Virus record (IMG/VR): IMGVR_UViG_3300009093_000023
Coordinates: 1-38,588 of that record
DNA: 38,588 bases
Source of the DNA: a virus
Direction: 5' to 3' (one strand)
The stretch's first letter is position 1; every line of letters begins with the position of its first letter. The notes beneath the pieces were generated by a model. That model was not told the DNA's origin. It did no database searches and saw only the letters and a program-made list of their open reading frames with translations. This document shows, in pieces, positions 29,799 through 35,260 of this stretch. The position numbers and the translations under genes are program-made.

Positions 29799-30175
29799 AC
29801 AATACCGCAAATATCTTCGTCTCTGCAAATGATGTGAGGCTCGTTATTGAATATGACTCTAGGCCATTCGTAACCGTCAATATGAAGCCCGCCTAGTTCT
29901 ACCGTATCTCCTACTTTGGCTTCCGTGGGGCGAAATGCTTCGGAATCCCAGGTTTTGGACCTGTCGCGGTTATAACGCTTTGGATAGATTCCTGGACCTG
30001 CTGCAATAATGACCCCTCGTAGCGTTCTACGGGTGTCCCCGGCAATCTGAATTGTCCGGGAAGGTTTCCATGGTAGGGGTTTGAGGAGGAGGTAGTCACG
30101 AAGCGGCCTGAATCCCGGGGCTTCGATAAACGCGTATCCTTTGCTTTCAAGACGCACCCCGCTTTGTTCAAGCAC
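29792..30175 (-). CDS. Divergent GroES-like co-chaperonin, 127 aa
   Basis: The GTG start lies within the end of the preceding gene. Residues 24-127 follow the Cpn10 pattern: PLRDYLLLKPLPWKPSRTIQ, GVIIAAGPG, VGDTVELGG and a C-terminal HIICRDEDICGIVE. The mobile-loop region is altered (IAGDTRRTLR), and a longer insertion follows AAGPG. A more typical Cpn10 is encoded at 30598-30873. It probably caps host GroEL with altered specificity, as T4 gp31 does for its coat protein, but could have another function. Confidence 0.72.
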   Translation of the reverse strand: MLEQSGVRLESKGYAFIEAPGFRPLRDYLLLKPLPWKPSRTIQIAGDTRRTLRGVIIAAGPGIYPKRYNRDRSKTWDSEAFRPTEAKVGDTVELGGLHIDGYEWPRVIFNNEPHIICRDEDICGIVE

Positions 30176-30290
30176 GTTTCTTCTTCCGTTTCTTGAATAG
30201 ACTATAAGCTACCGCAAGGCGCTGTTTCTTCTTGGGAAAATCGCCTTTCGCCTCTTTAGAACCCATGAACCTGCTGATATAGCTGCTCAT
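30168..30290 (-). CDS. Small basic protein, 40 aa
   Basis: The ATG follows AAAAGGGTG and the gene overlaps the next start. The product reads MSSYISRFMGSKEAKGDFPK and ends in SLFKKRKKKRA. The KKKQRLAVAYSL segment resembles small basic proteins of unknown function often found near phage packaging genes. Nucleic-acid binding is likely. Confidence 0.6.
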   Translation of the reverse strand: MSSYISRFMGSKEAKGDFPKKKQRLAVAYSLFKKRKKKRA

Positions 30291-30316
30291 GGATTCACCC
30301 TTTTCAGGGTGGGGCA

Positions 30317-30532
30317 TTACTTATCGTCCTTATCACCGGCCTTCGGGAAACCACCCTCTGCGCCAGGAAACTCAGACTTGTGATTACCCATACCATGGGT
30401 CTTGATGGTATGGCTGGAACCATATTTGACACCTGCCTGACCGGAGCCATGTTCATGCTCGGCTTCATGCATCACAGTAGGCGGCTTATGGGGTTTGGAA
30501 GGCTTGACGGAAGGATGGGGAGAAACGGCCAT
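30317..30532 (-). CDS. His/Gly/Lys-rich small protein, 71 aa
   Basis: The ATG at 30532 has GGAG upstream. The chain is low-complexity, with PHPSVKPSKPHKPPTV, MHEAEHEHGSGQAG and THGMGNHKSEFPGAEGG. The 12 or so His residues could bind metal. Probably disordered. It is the first gene after a strong promoter. Confidence 0.6.
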   Translation of the reverse strand: MAVSPHPSVKPSKPHKPPTVMHEAEHEHGSGQAGVKYGSSHTIKTHGMGNHKSEFPGAEGGFPKAGDKDDK

Positions 30533-30564
30533 AATTGTCTCCAAGGCGCGACATGCGCACCCCG

Positions 30565-30592
30565 AGTATAGCCATATTTATGGAAGTGTCAA
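30565..30592 (-). promoter_or_regulatory. Strong leftward promoter before the packaging and head genes
   Basis: On the minus strand TTGACA (30592-30587), 16 bases, then TATACT (30570-30565). It lies in one of the few gaps of the late unit and would start near 30558, giving a 26-base leader before the ATG at 30532. Confidence 0.75.
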
Positions 30593-30597
30593 ATAGC

Positions 30598-30873
30598 CTA
30601 ATCCTCGATAATCCCTAGGATTTCCTTTTCTGTGCAAGTCCAGAAAATACCGTCTTCATTCTGGAGTTCGGAAAATTGATTTACCAGGACTCTATCCCCG
30701 GGTTTCACTTGGAGTGGTCTGTATGTACCATCGTCTAGGAGTTTTCCTTTCCCGACTGATACAACTCGACCCATCTTAGAAGGGCCAGCAAGAGGAATGA
30801 GGATGCCGCCAGCAGTTTCAGTGGCTTCGGGAATCGGCTCCAAAATGACTCTATCGTGGATAGCATTCAGCAC
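30598..30873 (-). CDS. GroES-type co-chaperonin, 91 aa
   Basis: The start is GTG, overlapping the previous stop. The protein covers the whole Cpn10 fold: LNAIHDRVILEPIPEATETA, GGILIPLAG for the mobile loop (GGIL/IP), GRVVSVGKGK, VKPGDRVLVNQF and the C-terminal TEKEILGIIED. It should cap a seven-fold GroEL ring, most likely host GroEL, to fold a phage protein. T4 gp31 and RB49 CocO are known phage precedents. Confidence 0.88.
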   Translation of the reverse strand: MLNAIHDRVILEPIPEATETAGGILIPLAGPSKMGRVVSVGKGKLLDDGTYRPLQVKPGDRVLVNQFSELQNEDGIFWTCTEKEILGIIED

Positions 30874-30989
30874 AAATCCTCCAAGATGTTACGCACTAAT
30901 TTGTAAATATGCCGGTAACGAGAACGCTCTTTTAATCTGAATAGATGCCTTACCCTCGCTTCGCGGCATTCTAAGTCAAGGTCTCTCAT
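30867..30989 (-). CDS. Small basic protein, 40 aa
   Basis: The ATG overlaps the stop of the AT-hook gene and its stop overlaps the co-chaperonin start. The product (MRDLDLECREARVRHLFRLK and on) has many Arg residues and is helical. Not recognised. Confidence 0.5.
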   Translation of the reverse strand: MRDLDLECREARVRHLFRLKERSRYRHIYKLVRNILEDLC

Positions 30990-31156
30990 GCTTTAGGTTT
31001 ATTCTTGCTTCCAACCGGGCGACCTCTCTTACGCTTGGGCTCGCCTGTCTTGAATTCAATTCCTTGGCTTGCCGAAAAAACTTGGACCTTCCTCTCTCCC
31101 CGCAGTTCTGCCTGCTTTTGGGCTACCATTGCATCGTATTTTGAATCAGTAGCCAT
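30986..31156 (-). CDS. AT-hook protein, 56 aa
   Basis: Residues 41-55 (KRKRGRPVGSKNKPK) contain an AT-hook, the RGRP core that inserts into the minor groove of AT-rich DNA. The N-terminal part is helical (YDAMVAQKQAELRGERKVQV). Overlaps the next gene by four bases. It may shape or regulate phage DNA. Confidence 0.7.
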   Translation of the reverse strand: MATDSKYDAMVAQKQAELRGERKVQVFSASQGIEFKTGEPKRKRGRPVGSKNKPKA

Positions 31157-31159
31157 AGC

Positions 31160-31375
31160 TTAATATCCTGCGTCACTCATGCGGAGAATCCAATCCCCTG
31201 ATTCTTTAGTAGGGCCTTTCTCTCTGTGAAAATAACCCATAAGCTCTACAGCTTCTGAGAGTAATTGATCTATTTCGATAAGACTCGCGGCATCCTTATC
31301 CCCGATGGTTTCGCCATTCATTCCATCGCTGCGCAAATCGTCAGCTACCAACAATAATGTTGAACGTATGCTCAT
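31160..31375 (-). CDS. Hypothetical protein, paralogue of its upstream neighbour, 71 aa
   Basis: The ATG at 31375 sits next to the upstream stop (TAATATG) and is preferred over a GTG at 31393. The C-terminal half, ASLIEIDQLLSEAVELMGYF and WILRMSDAGY, aligns with that of 31377-31586 (AALRELDRLLSEYCGMIDEY, LLRNQCREAGY). Both end in AGY, pointing to a tandem duplication. Function unknown. Confidence 0.6.
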   Translation of the reverse strand: MSIRSTLLLVADDLRSDGMNGETIGDKDAASLIEIDQLLSEAVELMGYFHREKGPTKESGDWILRMSDAGY

Positions 31376-31376
31376 A

Positions 31377-31586
31377 TTAGTATCCCGCTTCACGACATTG
31401 ATTGCGGAGCAAAATCATAGAAGGCGTTACGACTTGCGGTTTATCCTTTTCATATTCGTCTATCATTCCGCAATATTCTGAAAGTAGGCGGTCCAGTTCG
31501 CGGAGAGCGGCGGCAGATTCATTGAGCATGAGTTTTTCAAGCCCTGGAATCATATCTTTATTCACTCTTTCTCTTGCTGTCTTCAT
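31377..31586 (-). CDS. Hypothetical protein, paralogue of its downstream neighbour, 69 aa
   Basis: Helical and charged, MKTARERVNKDMIPGLEKLM then AAALRELDRLLSEYCGMIDE. It shares the AAxLxExDxLLSE core and the AGY end with the next gene. The start follows directly on the DUF551-type gene. No function can be given. Confidence 0.6.
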   Translation of the reverse strand: MKTARERVNKDMIPGLEKLMLNESAAALRELDRLLSEYCGMIDEYEKDKPQVVTPSMILLRNQCREAGY

Positions 31587-31588
31587 GT

Positions 31589-31801
31589 TTATTCCTTGGG
31601 CTCAGGGGGAGAGGGGAGAGGCATCCAATGAGTCGGATGGACATATATCAAATCATTCCCGAAAACAGATGCGCATTTCCAATTTTCTCCATCCCAATAA
31701 CATGGCATTGATTCCTTTTGTCCAGCGCGAGATAGAAGAATAACTCTGAATTGATTAATCCCTTTCTTAGGCGCTGTGCTTATATCCTGCCATTCGCTCA
31801 T
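31589..31801 (-). CDS. DUF551-type protein, 70 aa
   Basis: EWQDISTAPKKGINQFRVIL at the start and THWMPLPSPPEP at the end give the DUF551 pattern in its W-DI-TAPK variety. The middle contains CYWDGENWKCA. This third copy lies in the late unit, while the other two are early. Role unknown. Confidence 0.75.
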   Translation of the reverse strand: MSEWQDISTAPKKGINQFRVILLSRAGQKESMPCYWDGENWKCASVFGNDLIYVHPTHWMPLPSPPEPKE

Positions 31802-31822
31802 AATTCACCTCGCGGAATCCCT

Positions 31823-32023
31823 CTAGAGAGGATTGAAAGGCGGAAGCTCTGCATTAGCCGCATGTTTAGGATGCCTTGGGTCGCTGCGGCGAAAGTTAAT
31901 CTTGCCTGGATTGGGATGCCTGACCTTACGCCATTCATATTTGTCCACAGCAATTTCGACGCGCTCAATACCTCCCATTCGATGTTTCTTGCCTAAAGTA
32001 TTCGGTCCACATGGATAACTCAT
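31823..32023 (-). CDS. Hypothetical protein, 66 aa
   Basis: The ATG at 32023 follows AGAGGGAGAGATAAG, a good ribosome-binding site. The frame stays open to 32119, but the upstream starts have none. The product (MSYPCGPNTLGKKHRMGGIE, then RKVRHPNPGKINFRRSDPRH) is basic with many Pro and His residues. Not recognised. Confidence 0.5.
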   Translation of the reverse strand: MSYPCGPNTLGKKHRMGGIERVEIAVDKYEWRKVRHPNPGKINFRRSDPRHPKHAANAELPPFNPL

Positions 32024-32527
32024 CTTATCTCTCCCTCTATTGGGAATGGGCTTGGAAAGAGGCTGGCAGGGCTTGATTCCTGCTCTAGTAAGTTTCATCT
32101 GACAATAGACCGCGACCATTTAAGGAAGCCGCCATATGCCTAGGGGCAAGGTCACACCTAGCTTACTACTACACCCGCTCCGCGTTTCCATCAACGCCGC
32201 AACCTCTATCTAAACTCACTCCTAAAAAGATGCGCCGGGAGAGTCGGTTCTAGCTGCTTAAGCGTAATTGCTAATCCCCTGGGGGATTTGTCAGTCAGCA
32301 TCCGTTCTACTCTCCACCTGCGCAAAACCTTAATCTCTCTCCTGAAAGTCCTTAAGCGATTGGCTTGCGGCTGACCCAGAGTACGTTACTCTCCGCGCCT
32401 GAAAAGCTGCCGCCAGTCTGCTCACGATTCTGAGCTTGTATCAACAGCGCCTTAATGAAATCAAACTATCGTCGCCACGAATAGTCCAAAAGCCTATCTC
32501 ACCTTTCGCAAACCAATCCTTAAAAAC
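32024..32527. other. 504-base region without a clear gene
   Basis: No frame of normal length is supported. On the minus strand there are tiny frames, for example one ending TGGSFSGAESNVLWVSRKPI near 32350-32440 (no ATG, possible TTG), one of 31 codons beginning MLTDKSPRGLAITLKQLEPT near 32210-32300, and one of 23 codons near 32120-32195. A diverged copy of the dispersed motif lies at 32150-32180. The area could hold decayed genes or an untranslated RNA. Confidence 0.4.
32150..32180 (-). promoter_or_regulatory. Dispersed start-associated motif, diverged copy 7
   Basis: On the minus strand GTAGTAAGCTAGGTGTGACC resembles the copy at 32798 (CTAGTAAGCT, GTGACC) with a four-base insertion. No good start follows closely, so this may be a relic. 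Confidence 0.3.
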
Positions 32528-32767
32528 TCACACTCTAGTAGTCAGCATTTCCTCGTCTTCATACCAATCAGGATGCGCCAATTTCAAGGCGGCATCATAA
32601 ACCTCTTGGTCTTTTTCTCCAGCATCCATCTGAGTATCCCAGTCCTCATTCTCAAGCATCTTAATAATTTCCACATAGAACTCTTTGCGCTTATCAGCAT
32701 CTGGAATATGCTTCTTCGCGGCGTCAATAACTCCATCCATCACGTAACAGCCAGAACCCCAACCCAT
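32528..32767 (-). CDS. Conserved small phage protein (MGWGSG family), 79 aa
   Basis: The start MGWGSGCYVMDGVIDAAKKH and the later EIIKMLENEDWDTQMDAGEK are hallmarks of a common, uncharacterised phage protein. It is acidic and mostly helical. The ATG follows AGAGGAGATAAATT. Function unknown. Confidence 0.7.
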   Translation of the reverse strand: MGWGSGCYVMDGVIDAAKKHIPDADKRKEFYVEIIKMLENEDWDTQMDAGEKDQEVYDAALKLAHPDWYEDEEMLTTRV

Positions 32768-32797
32768 ATAATTTATCTCCTCTCTCCGTTACTGGTC

Positions 32798-32819
32798 ACA
32801 GCTTACTAGCACCGCTTCT
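32798..32819 (-). promoter_or_regulatory. Dispersed start-associated dyad motif, copy 8
   Basis: On the minus strand GAAGCGGTGCTAGTAAGCTG followed by TGACCAGT, with the dyad GCTagtaAGC. The TGTGACCAGT tail is shared with the copy at 3391. It lies about 31 bases before the ATG at 32767. Confidence 0.6.
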
Positions 32820-32832
32820 TTCTATGCAGATT

Positions 32833-32949
32833 CTATACCCGAGTATGCAAAACTCTGAATGCCATACCAGACGGTATGTTTTCAGGATACTTACACAGCA
32901 TTACCTTATCCGTATCCACCAGTAGAATGATTATCGGAAAATAGCTCAT
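32833..32949 (-). CDS. Small hypothetical protein, 38 aa
   Basis: The ATG has TAGGAGGG at a suitable distance. The product (MSYFPIIILLVDTDKVMLCK, then YPENIPSGMAFRVLH) begins with a short hydrophobic strand and could be a small beta fold. Not recognised. Confidence 0.5.
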   Translation of the reverse strand: MSYFPIIILLVDTDKVMLCKYPENIPSGMAFRVLHTRV

Positions 32950-32997
32950 CCCCATCCCTCCTACCTAGCCTCTAAAGTGATTTAAGTGGCTTTATAC

Positions 32998-33192
32998 TCA
33001 TTCAACCCTGGCTACCCGTACGCCCTCCTTGACTGTAGACAGCTTAAAACGCCTATTATAGCGCGCTGCCCACTGGCGGGCTGCCGGGCCTAGGGTCCGC
33101 AAAATCGCCCCAGGAACGATTATAGAGCGTCCTAGGCGTATCTTCGCCCAGGGGTACTTAGGGGGTCTGCCGGGGCCTGTTTTCTTGGTCAT
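32998..33192 (-). CDS. Small basic YPWA-motif protein, 64 aa, probable leaderless message
   Basis: The protein begins MTKKTGPGRPPKYPWAKIRL with an AT-hook-like GPGRPP segment, then has a basic helix (AARQWAARYNRRFKLSTVKE) and ends GVRVARVE. It is a paralogue of the 82-residue product of 800-1048 (shared YPWA, basic helix, GxRVxR end). No Shine-Dalgarno sequence precedes the ATG. The promoter TATAAT ends seven bases before it, so the mRNA is probably leaderless. First gene of the late unit, facing the short rightward operon, hence a candidate DNA-binding regulator of the 33.2-kb control region. Confidence 0.7.
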   Translation of the reverse strand: MTKKTGPGRPPKYPWAKIRLGRSIIVPGAILRTLGPAARQWAARYNRRFKLSTVKEGVRVARVE

Positions 33193-33199
33193 GGGTAGG

Positions 33200-33227
33200 A
33201 TTATAGGCCATAAAAAATATTTTGCAA
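33200..33227 (-). promoter_or_regulatory. Leftward promoter of the late unit
   Basis: On the minus strand TTGCAA (33227-33222), 16 bases, then a perfect TATAAT (33205-33200). Predicted start at 33192-33193, at the ATG of the YPWA-motif gene. Confidence 0.75.
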
Positions 33228-33249
33228 GTGGGCTGTTCGGGGCTTGCAA
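33222..33249. promoter_or_regulatory. Dyad operator candidate joining two -35 boxes
   Basis: TTGCAAG (33222-33228) and CTTGCAA (33243-33249) form an inverted repeat with 14 bases between. Each arm holds the -35 box of one of the two divergent promoters. Confidence 0.55.
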
Positions 33250-33271
33250 TTTGTTTGCTTTGGGTTATACT
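33244..33271 (+). promoter_or_regulatory. Rightward promoter of the 33.3-34.1 kb operon
   Basis: TTGCAA (33244-33249), 16 bases, then TATACT (33266-33271). Predicted start near 33278, about 50 bases before the first ATG. Confidence 0.75.
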
Positions 33272-33328
33272 GAATCCCAGATAGAGATTCATAGCGCGCC
33301 TCGGCTGGTCAGGGGCAGGAGAAAGAAA

Positions 33329-33628
33329 ATGGCTAATCATCCGAACCGTATTAAGGTTGCAGCCCTTAAAGCTCTCGCTAAAGAGGCTGGTATGACCTTC
33401 GGGCGTAATAAGGACTACGACAATGAATGGACCCTTAATTCTGGTCGTGGCCTTAAGAAGTACCTGATGGGCAATAGCATTGCCAAGATTGATGAAGAGG
33501 CTTTCAAGCTCGATATCCGCCGTCTCATCCGGGCCAACCAGATGGCTGCGGATGCTCAAGTCAGCCGTGATGCCCAGGACCGCTTAGACCGGACTATAGC
33601 CCGCGTACAGGGCCGTAAGGTCCGTTAA
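33329..33628 (+). CDS. Hypothetical basic helical protein, 99 aa
   Basis: The ATG at 33329 follows GGCAGGAGAAAG. A longer frame from 33185 would begin upstream of the promoter and is rejected. The protein has HPNRIKVAALKALAKEAGMT, DYDNEWTLNSGRGLKKYLMG and a C-terminal helix (RDAQDRLDRTIARVQGRKVR). It is basic throughout and may bind nucleic acid. Not recognised. Alone with two short genes in its own operon, it looks like an early host-interaction or regulatory protein. Confidence 0.7.
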   Translation: MANHPNRIKVAALKALAKEAGMTFGRNKDYDNEWTLNSGRGLKKYLMGNSIAKIDEEAFKLDIRRLIRANQMAADAQVSRDAQDRLDRTIARVQGRKVR

Positions 33629-33661
33629 TCCCTAAAGCCCCTCTATCTAAGGAGATATGGA

Positions 33662-33841
33662 ATGAACAAGCAGCAGCCTAAGCGCAATTGGCGCAAGAAG
33701 TTCGATACCCGGACTGCGGCGCTCGCGGAATGCTTGGAAGACCTGGTCGCCCATTGTGGGGATAAGGATTTCAGTCACGCCATGCTGAGAGCTAGAGGAA
33801 TGCTGGATACCGCCTACGATAAGCGGAACAAATGGTTGTGA
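33662..33841 (+). CDS. Hypothetical basic protein, 59 aa
   Basis: The ATG follows AAGGAGATATGG. The product (MNKQQPKRNWRKKFDTRTAA, then LAECLEDLVAHCGDKDFSHA) is helical and basic. No family is recognised. Confidence 0.65.
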   Translation: MNKQQPKRNWRKKFDTRTAALAECLEDLVAHCGDKDFSHAMLRARGMLDTAYDKRNKWL

Positions 33842-33904
33842 TCCCAAGGGAATACCCGAGGGGGAGAGAGAAGAGAATCAAGAGAGTCAGGTTCACAAGA
33901 ATCA

Positions 33905-33925
33905 AGAGTATTACTAACTAGCTGT
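33905..33925 (+). promoter_or_regulatory. Dispersed start-associated dyad motif, copy 9
   Basis: AGAGTATTA followed by CTAACTAG and CTGT, with the dyad CTAacTAG. It lies 11 bases before the ATG at 33937 and shares eleven consecutive bases (CTAACTAGCTG) with the copy at 117. Confidence 0.6.
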
Positions 33926-33936
33926 CGAGGTACACC

Positions 33937-34137
33937 ATGAAACGGAAAATTTCCAAACCATCCGATTATCCGGCGCTTGAATGCCCTGATTGCGGCAAGC
34001 TGACCAAATGCAATGGTATCGCCAAGGATGGAGGGGCTATGTATCGCTGCCGAGTATGGCACGGCGGTAATGGTCAGAGCTTCTCTTGGTGGATTGATAG
34101 GGATGGTAACTTGAGATTCGGAAAGTCTTACGCCTAG
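33937..34137 (+). CDS. Zinc-ribbon protein, 66 aa
   Basis: ALECPDCGKLTKCNG and MYRCRVWHGGNG give a zinc site (CxxC plus C and possibly a fourth ligand). The C-terminal SFSWWIDRDGNLRFGKSYA is aromatic and beta-like. Last gene of the short rightward operon; it converges with the nuclease gene, with two bases between the stop codons. Role unknown. Confidence 0.65.
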   Translation: MKRKISKPSDYPALECPDCGKLTKCNGIAKDGGAMYRCRVWHGGNGQSFSWWIDRDGNLRFGKSYA

Positions 34138-34152
34138 CCCTATCCTTTAGGG
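34133..34152. terminator. Short hairpin between convergent genes
   Basis: AGCCCTA and TAGGGCT pair over 7 bp with a five-base loop across the two stop codons. No U-tract follows on either strand, so termination would be weak or factor-dependent. Confidence 0.35.
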
Positions 34153-34475
34153 CTCCCCAAAGCCTCGCGAATCCATTTTATCGCAAGCCCGCTCTTAATC
34201 TGCGCGGGCGTTACGACAATCGTTCTATAACCATTTACAGCGGCCAGGGAGAGCTTTTCACAGTCTCGGGTGATTCCTGTTCCGCTTGAGTGTCCGGATT
34301 TCCCCTTGAGCCAAACTCCGCCTTGTACCTCGACTAACACGGCTTCCTCGTTGTCCAGATTGCGGCAGCGAAAATCAAACCTAAAATCCCTGTCTGGAAT
34401 ACACTTAACTTCCCGCACGAAATGAATCTTTTCGGCCTTCAAGTGCAATTCTAGCAGGTCTTCGGCGGCGCTCAT
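34140..34475 (-). CDS. PD-(D/E)XK-like nuclease, 111 aa
   Basis: RDFRFDFRC followed by AVLVEVQGGVW gives the D...ExQ pattern of restriction-type nucleases, then HSSGTGITRDCEKLSLAAVN and GYRTIVVTPAQIKSG, which fit a family of small phage nucleases related to VRR-NUC and resolvase-like enzymes. Placed after NinB and the Ref-type gene, it is likely a recombination or junction-processing nuclease. It is the last gene of the leftward early operon. Confidence 0.7.
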   Translation of the reverse strand: MSAAEDLLELHLKAEKIHFVREVKCIPDRDFRFDFRCRNLDNEEAVLVEVQGGVWLKGKSGHSSGTGITRDCEKLSLAAVNGYRTIVVTPAQIKSGLAIKWIREALGSPKG

Positions 34476-34828
34476 TCTCTCACCACATTAGGCCCTAGAA
34501 GCCTATTCGTTTGCGCTAGCAATTCTTCCTCAGTTCCGAATCGCGCTTCAAATTCTCGCTTGCTTTTTGCGAAGCTAGGCCCGAATTTCTCGGTTGCCTC
34601 AGTGGAGTTTTTCAGACCGTAACCGGGCGGGATATATCCCTGATGATGCCATTTACATAGCGGATAGGTATGTTCATTGGAGATTCTACGACCGCCGGAA
34701 GTCATATGCTGTACATCAGACCAAGGATTATAAACACCTATCTGCCTACAAGCAGCGCATGGCATGGACTTGATAGCGGCATAGCGCATTAGCTCACCAG
34801 TGGTAGCCTTTTCGCTTCGTGGCTTCAA
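34472..34828 (-). CDS. ref: Ref-like HNH nuclease, 118 aa
   Basis: The TTG start adjoins the NinB stop (GGATGATTG) and has AGGAGGGG upstream. MPCAACRQIG, VQHMTSGGRRISNEHTYPLC and KWHHQG match the P1 Ref family, an HNH-type nuclease that needs RecA filaments to cut at a displacement loop. The Cys pairs and the His residues of the core are present. P1 Ref has 186 residues; this copy lacks its disordered N-terminus, as most phage homologues do. It probably acts with NinB in recombination. Confidence 0.85.
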   Translation of the reverse strand: MKPRSEKATTGELMRYAAIKSMPCAACRQIGVYNPWSDVQHMTSGGRRISNEHTYPLCKWHHQGYIPPGYGLKNSTEATEKFGPSFAKSKREFEARFGTEEELLAQTNRLLGPNVVRE

Positions 34829-35260
34829 TCATCCCCTCCTACTGTTCGCTTCCGGCACGTAATCATGATTCGGCGGTGGAATAACGATACCGAGTGAAGC
34901 CGCCTTAGATATCACGAATTCCAGATACTCGGAAAATCGCGCCTTAATCTGTTTGCTTGACGTCTCGCGCGGTCTCTTGCGCGTCATGCCCATTACCTCA
35001 TAATCCTCCCAGCCGAAAAACTCTCCGAGGAAGTAGAGGTGCAAGTCATTCACGTCATTACCCGTCTCTTGGGAGATTATTCCATATACCACACCCCAGA
35101 GATACCTGTTTTGCTGGTCGGTACGACGAGGCTTCCATTTCCTGATTATAACCTCAACCGGGAAGTTATTTTCTTTGCTTAGTATTTCGCAAGCTAATCC
35201 AGCCTTCAATAAATCCGCAGGAGACTTACAAATCCTAGAATATATAGGCCGGTCAATCAT
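34829..35260 (-). CDS. ninB: NinB (lambda Orf-like) recombination protein, 143 aa
   Basis: The length is that of lambda NinB (146). PRRTDQQNRYLWGVVYGIIS, LHLYFLGEFF and KARFSEYLEFVISKAASLGI, then VIPPPNHDY, are the NinB pattern. The family binds single-stranded DNA and SSB and takes the place of host RecFOR in phage recombination. It may connect to the Erf and SSB proteins made from the rightward operon. Confidence 0.88.
   Translation of the reverse strand: MIDRPIYSRICKSPADLLKAGLACEILSKENNFPVEVIIRKWKPRRTDQQNRYLWGVVYGIISQETGNDVNDLHLYFLGEFFGWEDYEVMGMTRKRPRETSSKQIKARFSEYLEFVISKAASLGIVIPPPNHDYVPEANSRRG

Noticed and set aside
32024-32119. Extension of the 31823 gene to 98 codons
   Set aside because: The upstream ATG codons lack ribosome-binding sites, whereas the ATG at 32023 follows AGAGGGAG.
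33185-33328. Longer N-terminus for the gene ending at 33628
   Set aside because: It would start upstream of the promoter at 33244-33271. The ATG at 33329 has a good ribosome-binding site.
34133-34152. Bidirectional intrinsic terminator between convergent genes
   Set aside because: The stem is real but has no U-tract on either side, so it is listed only as a weak hairpin.
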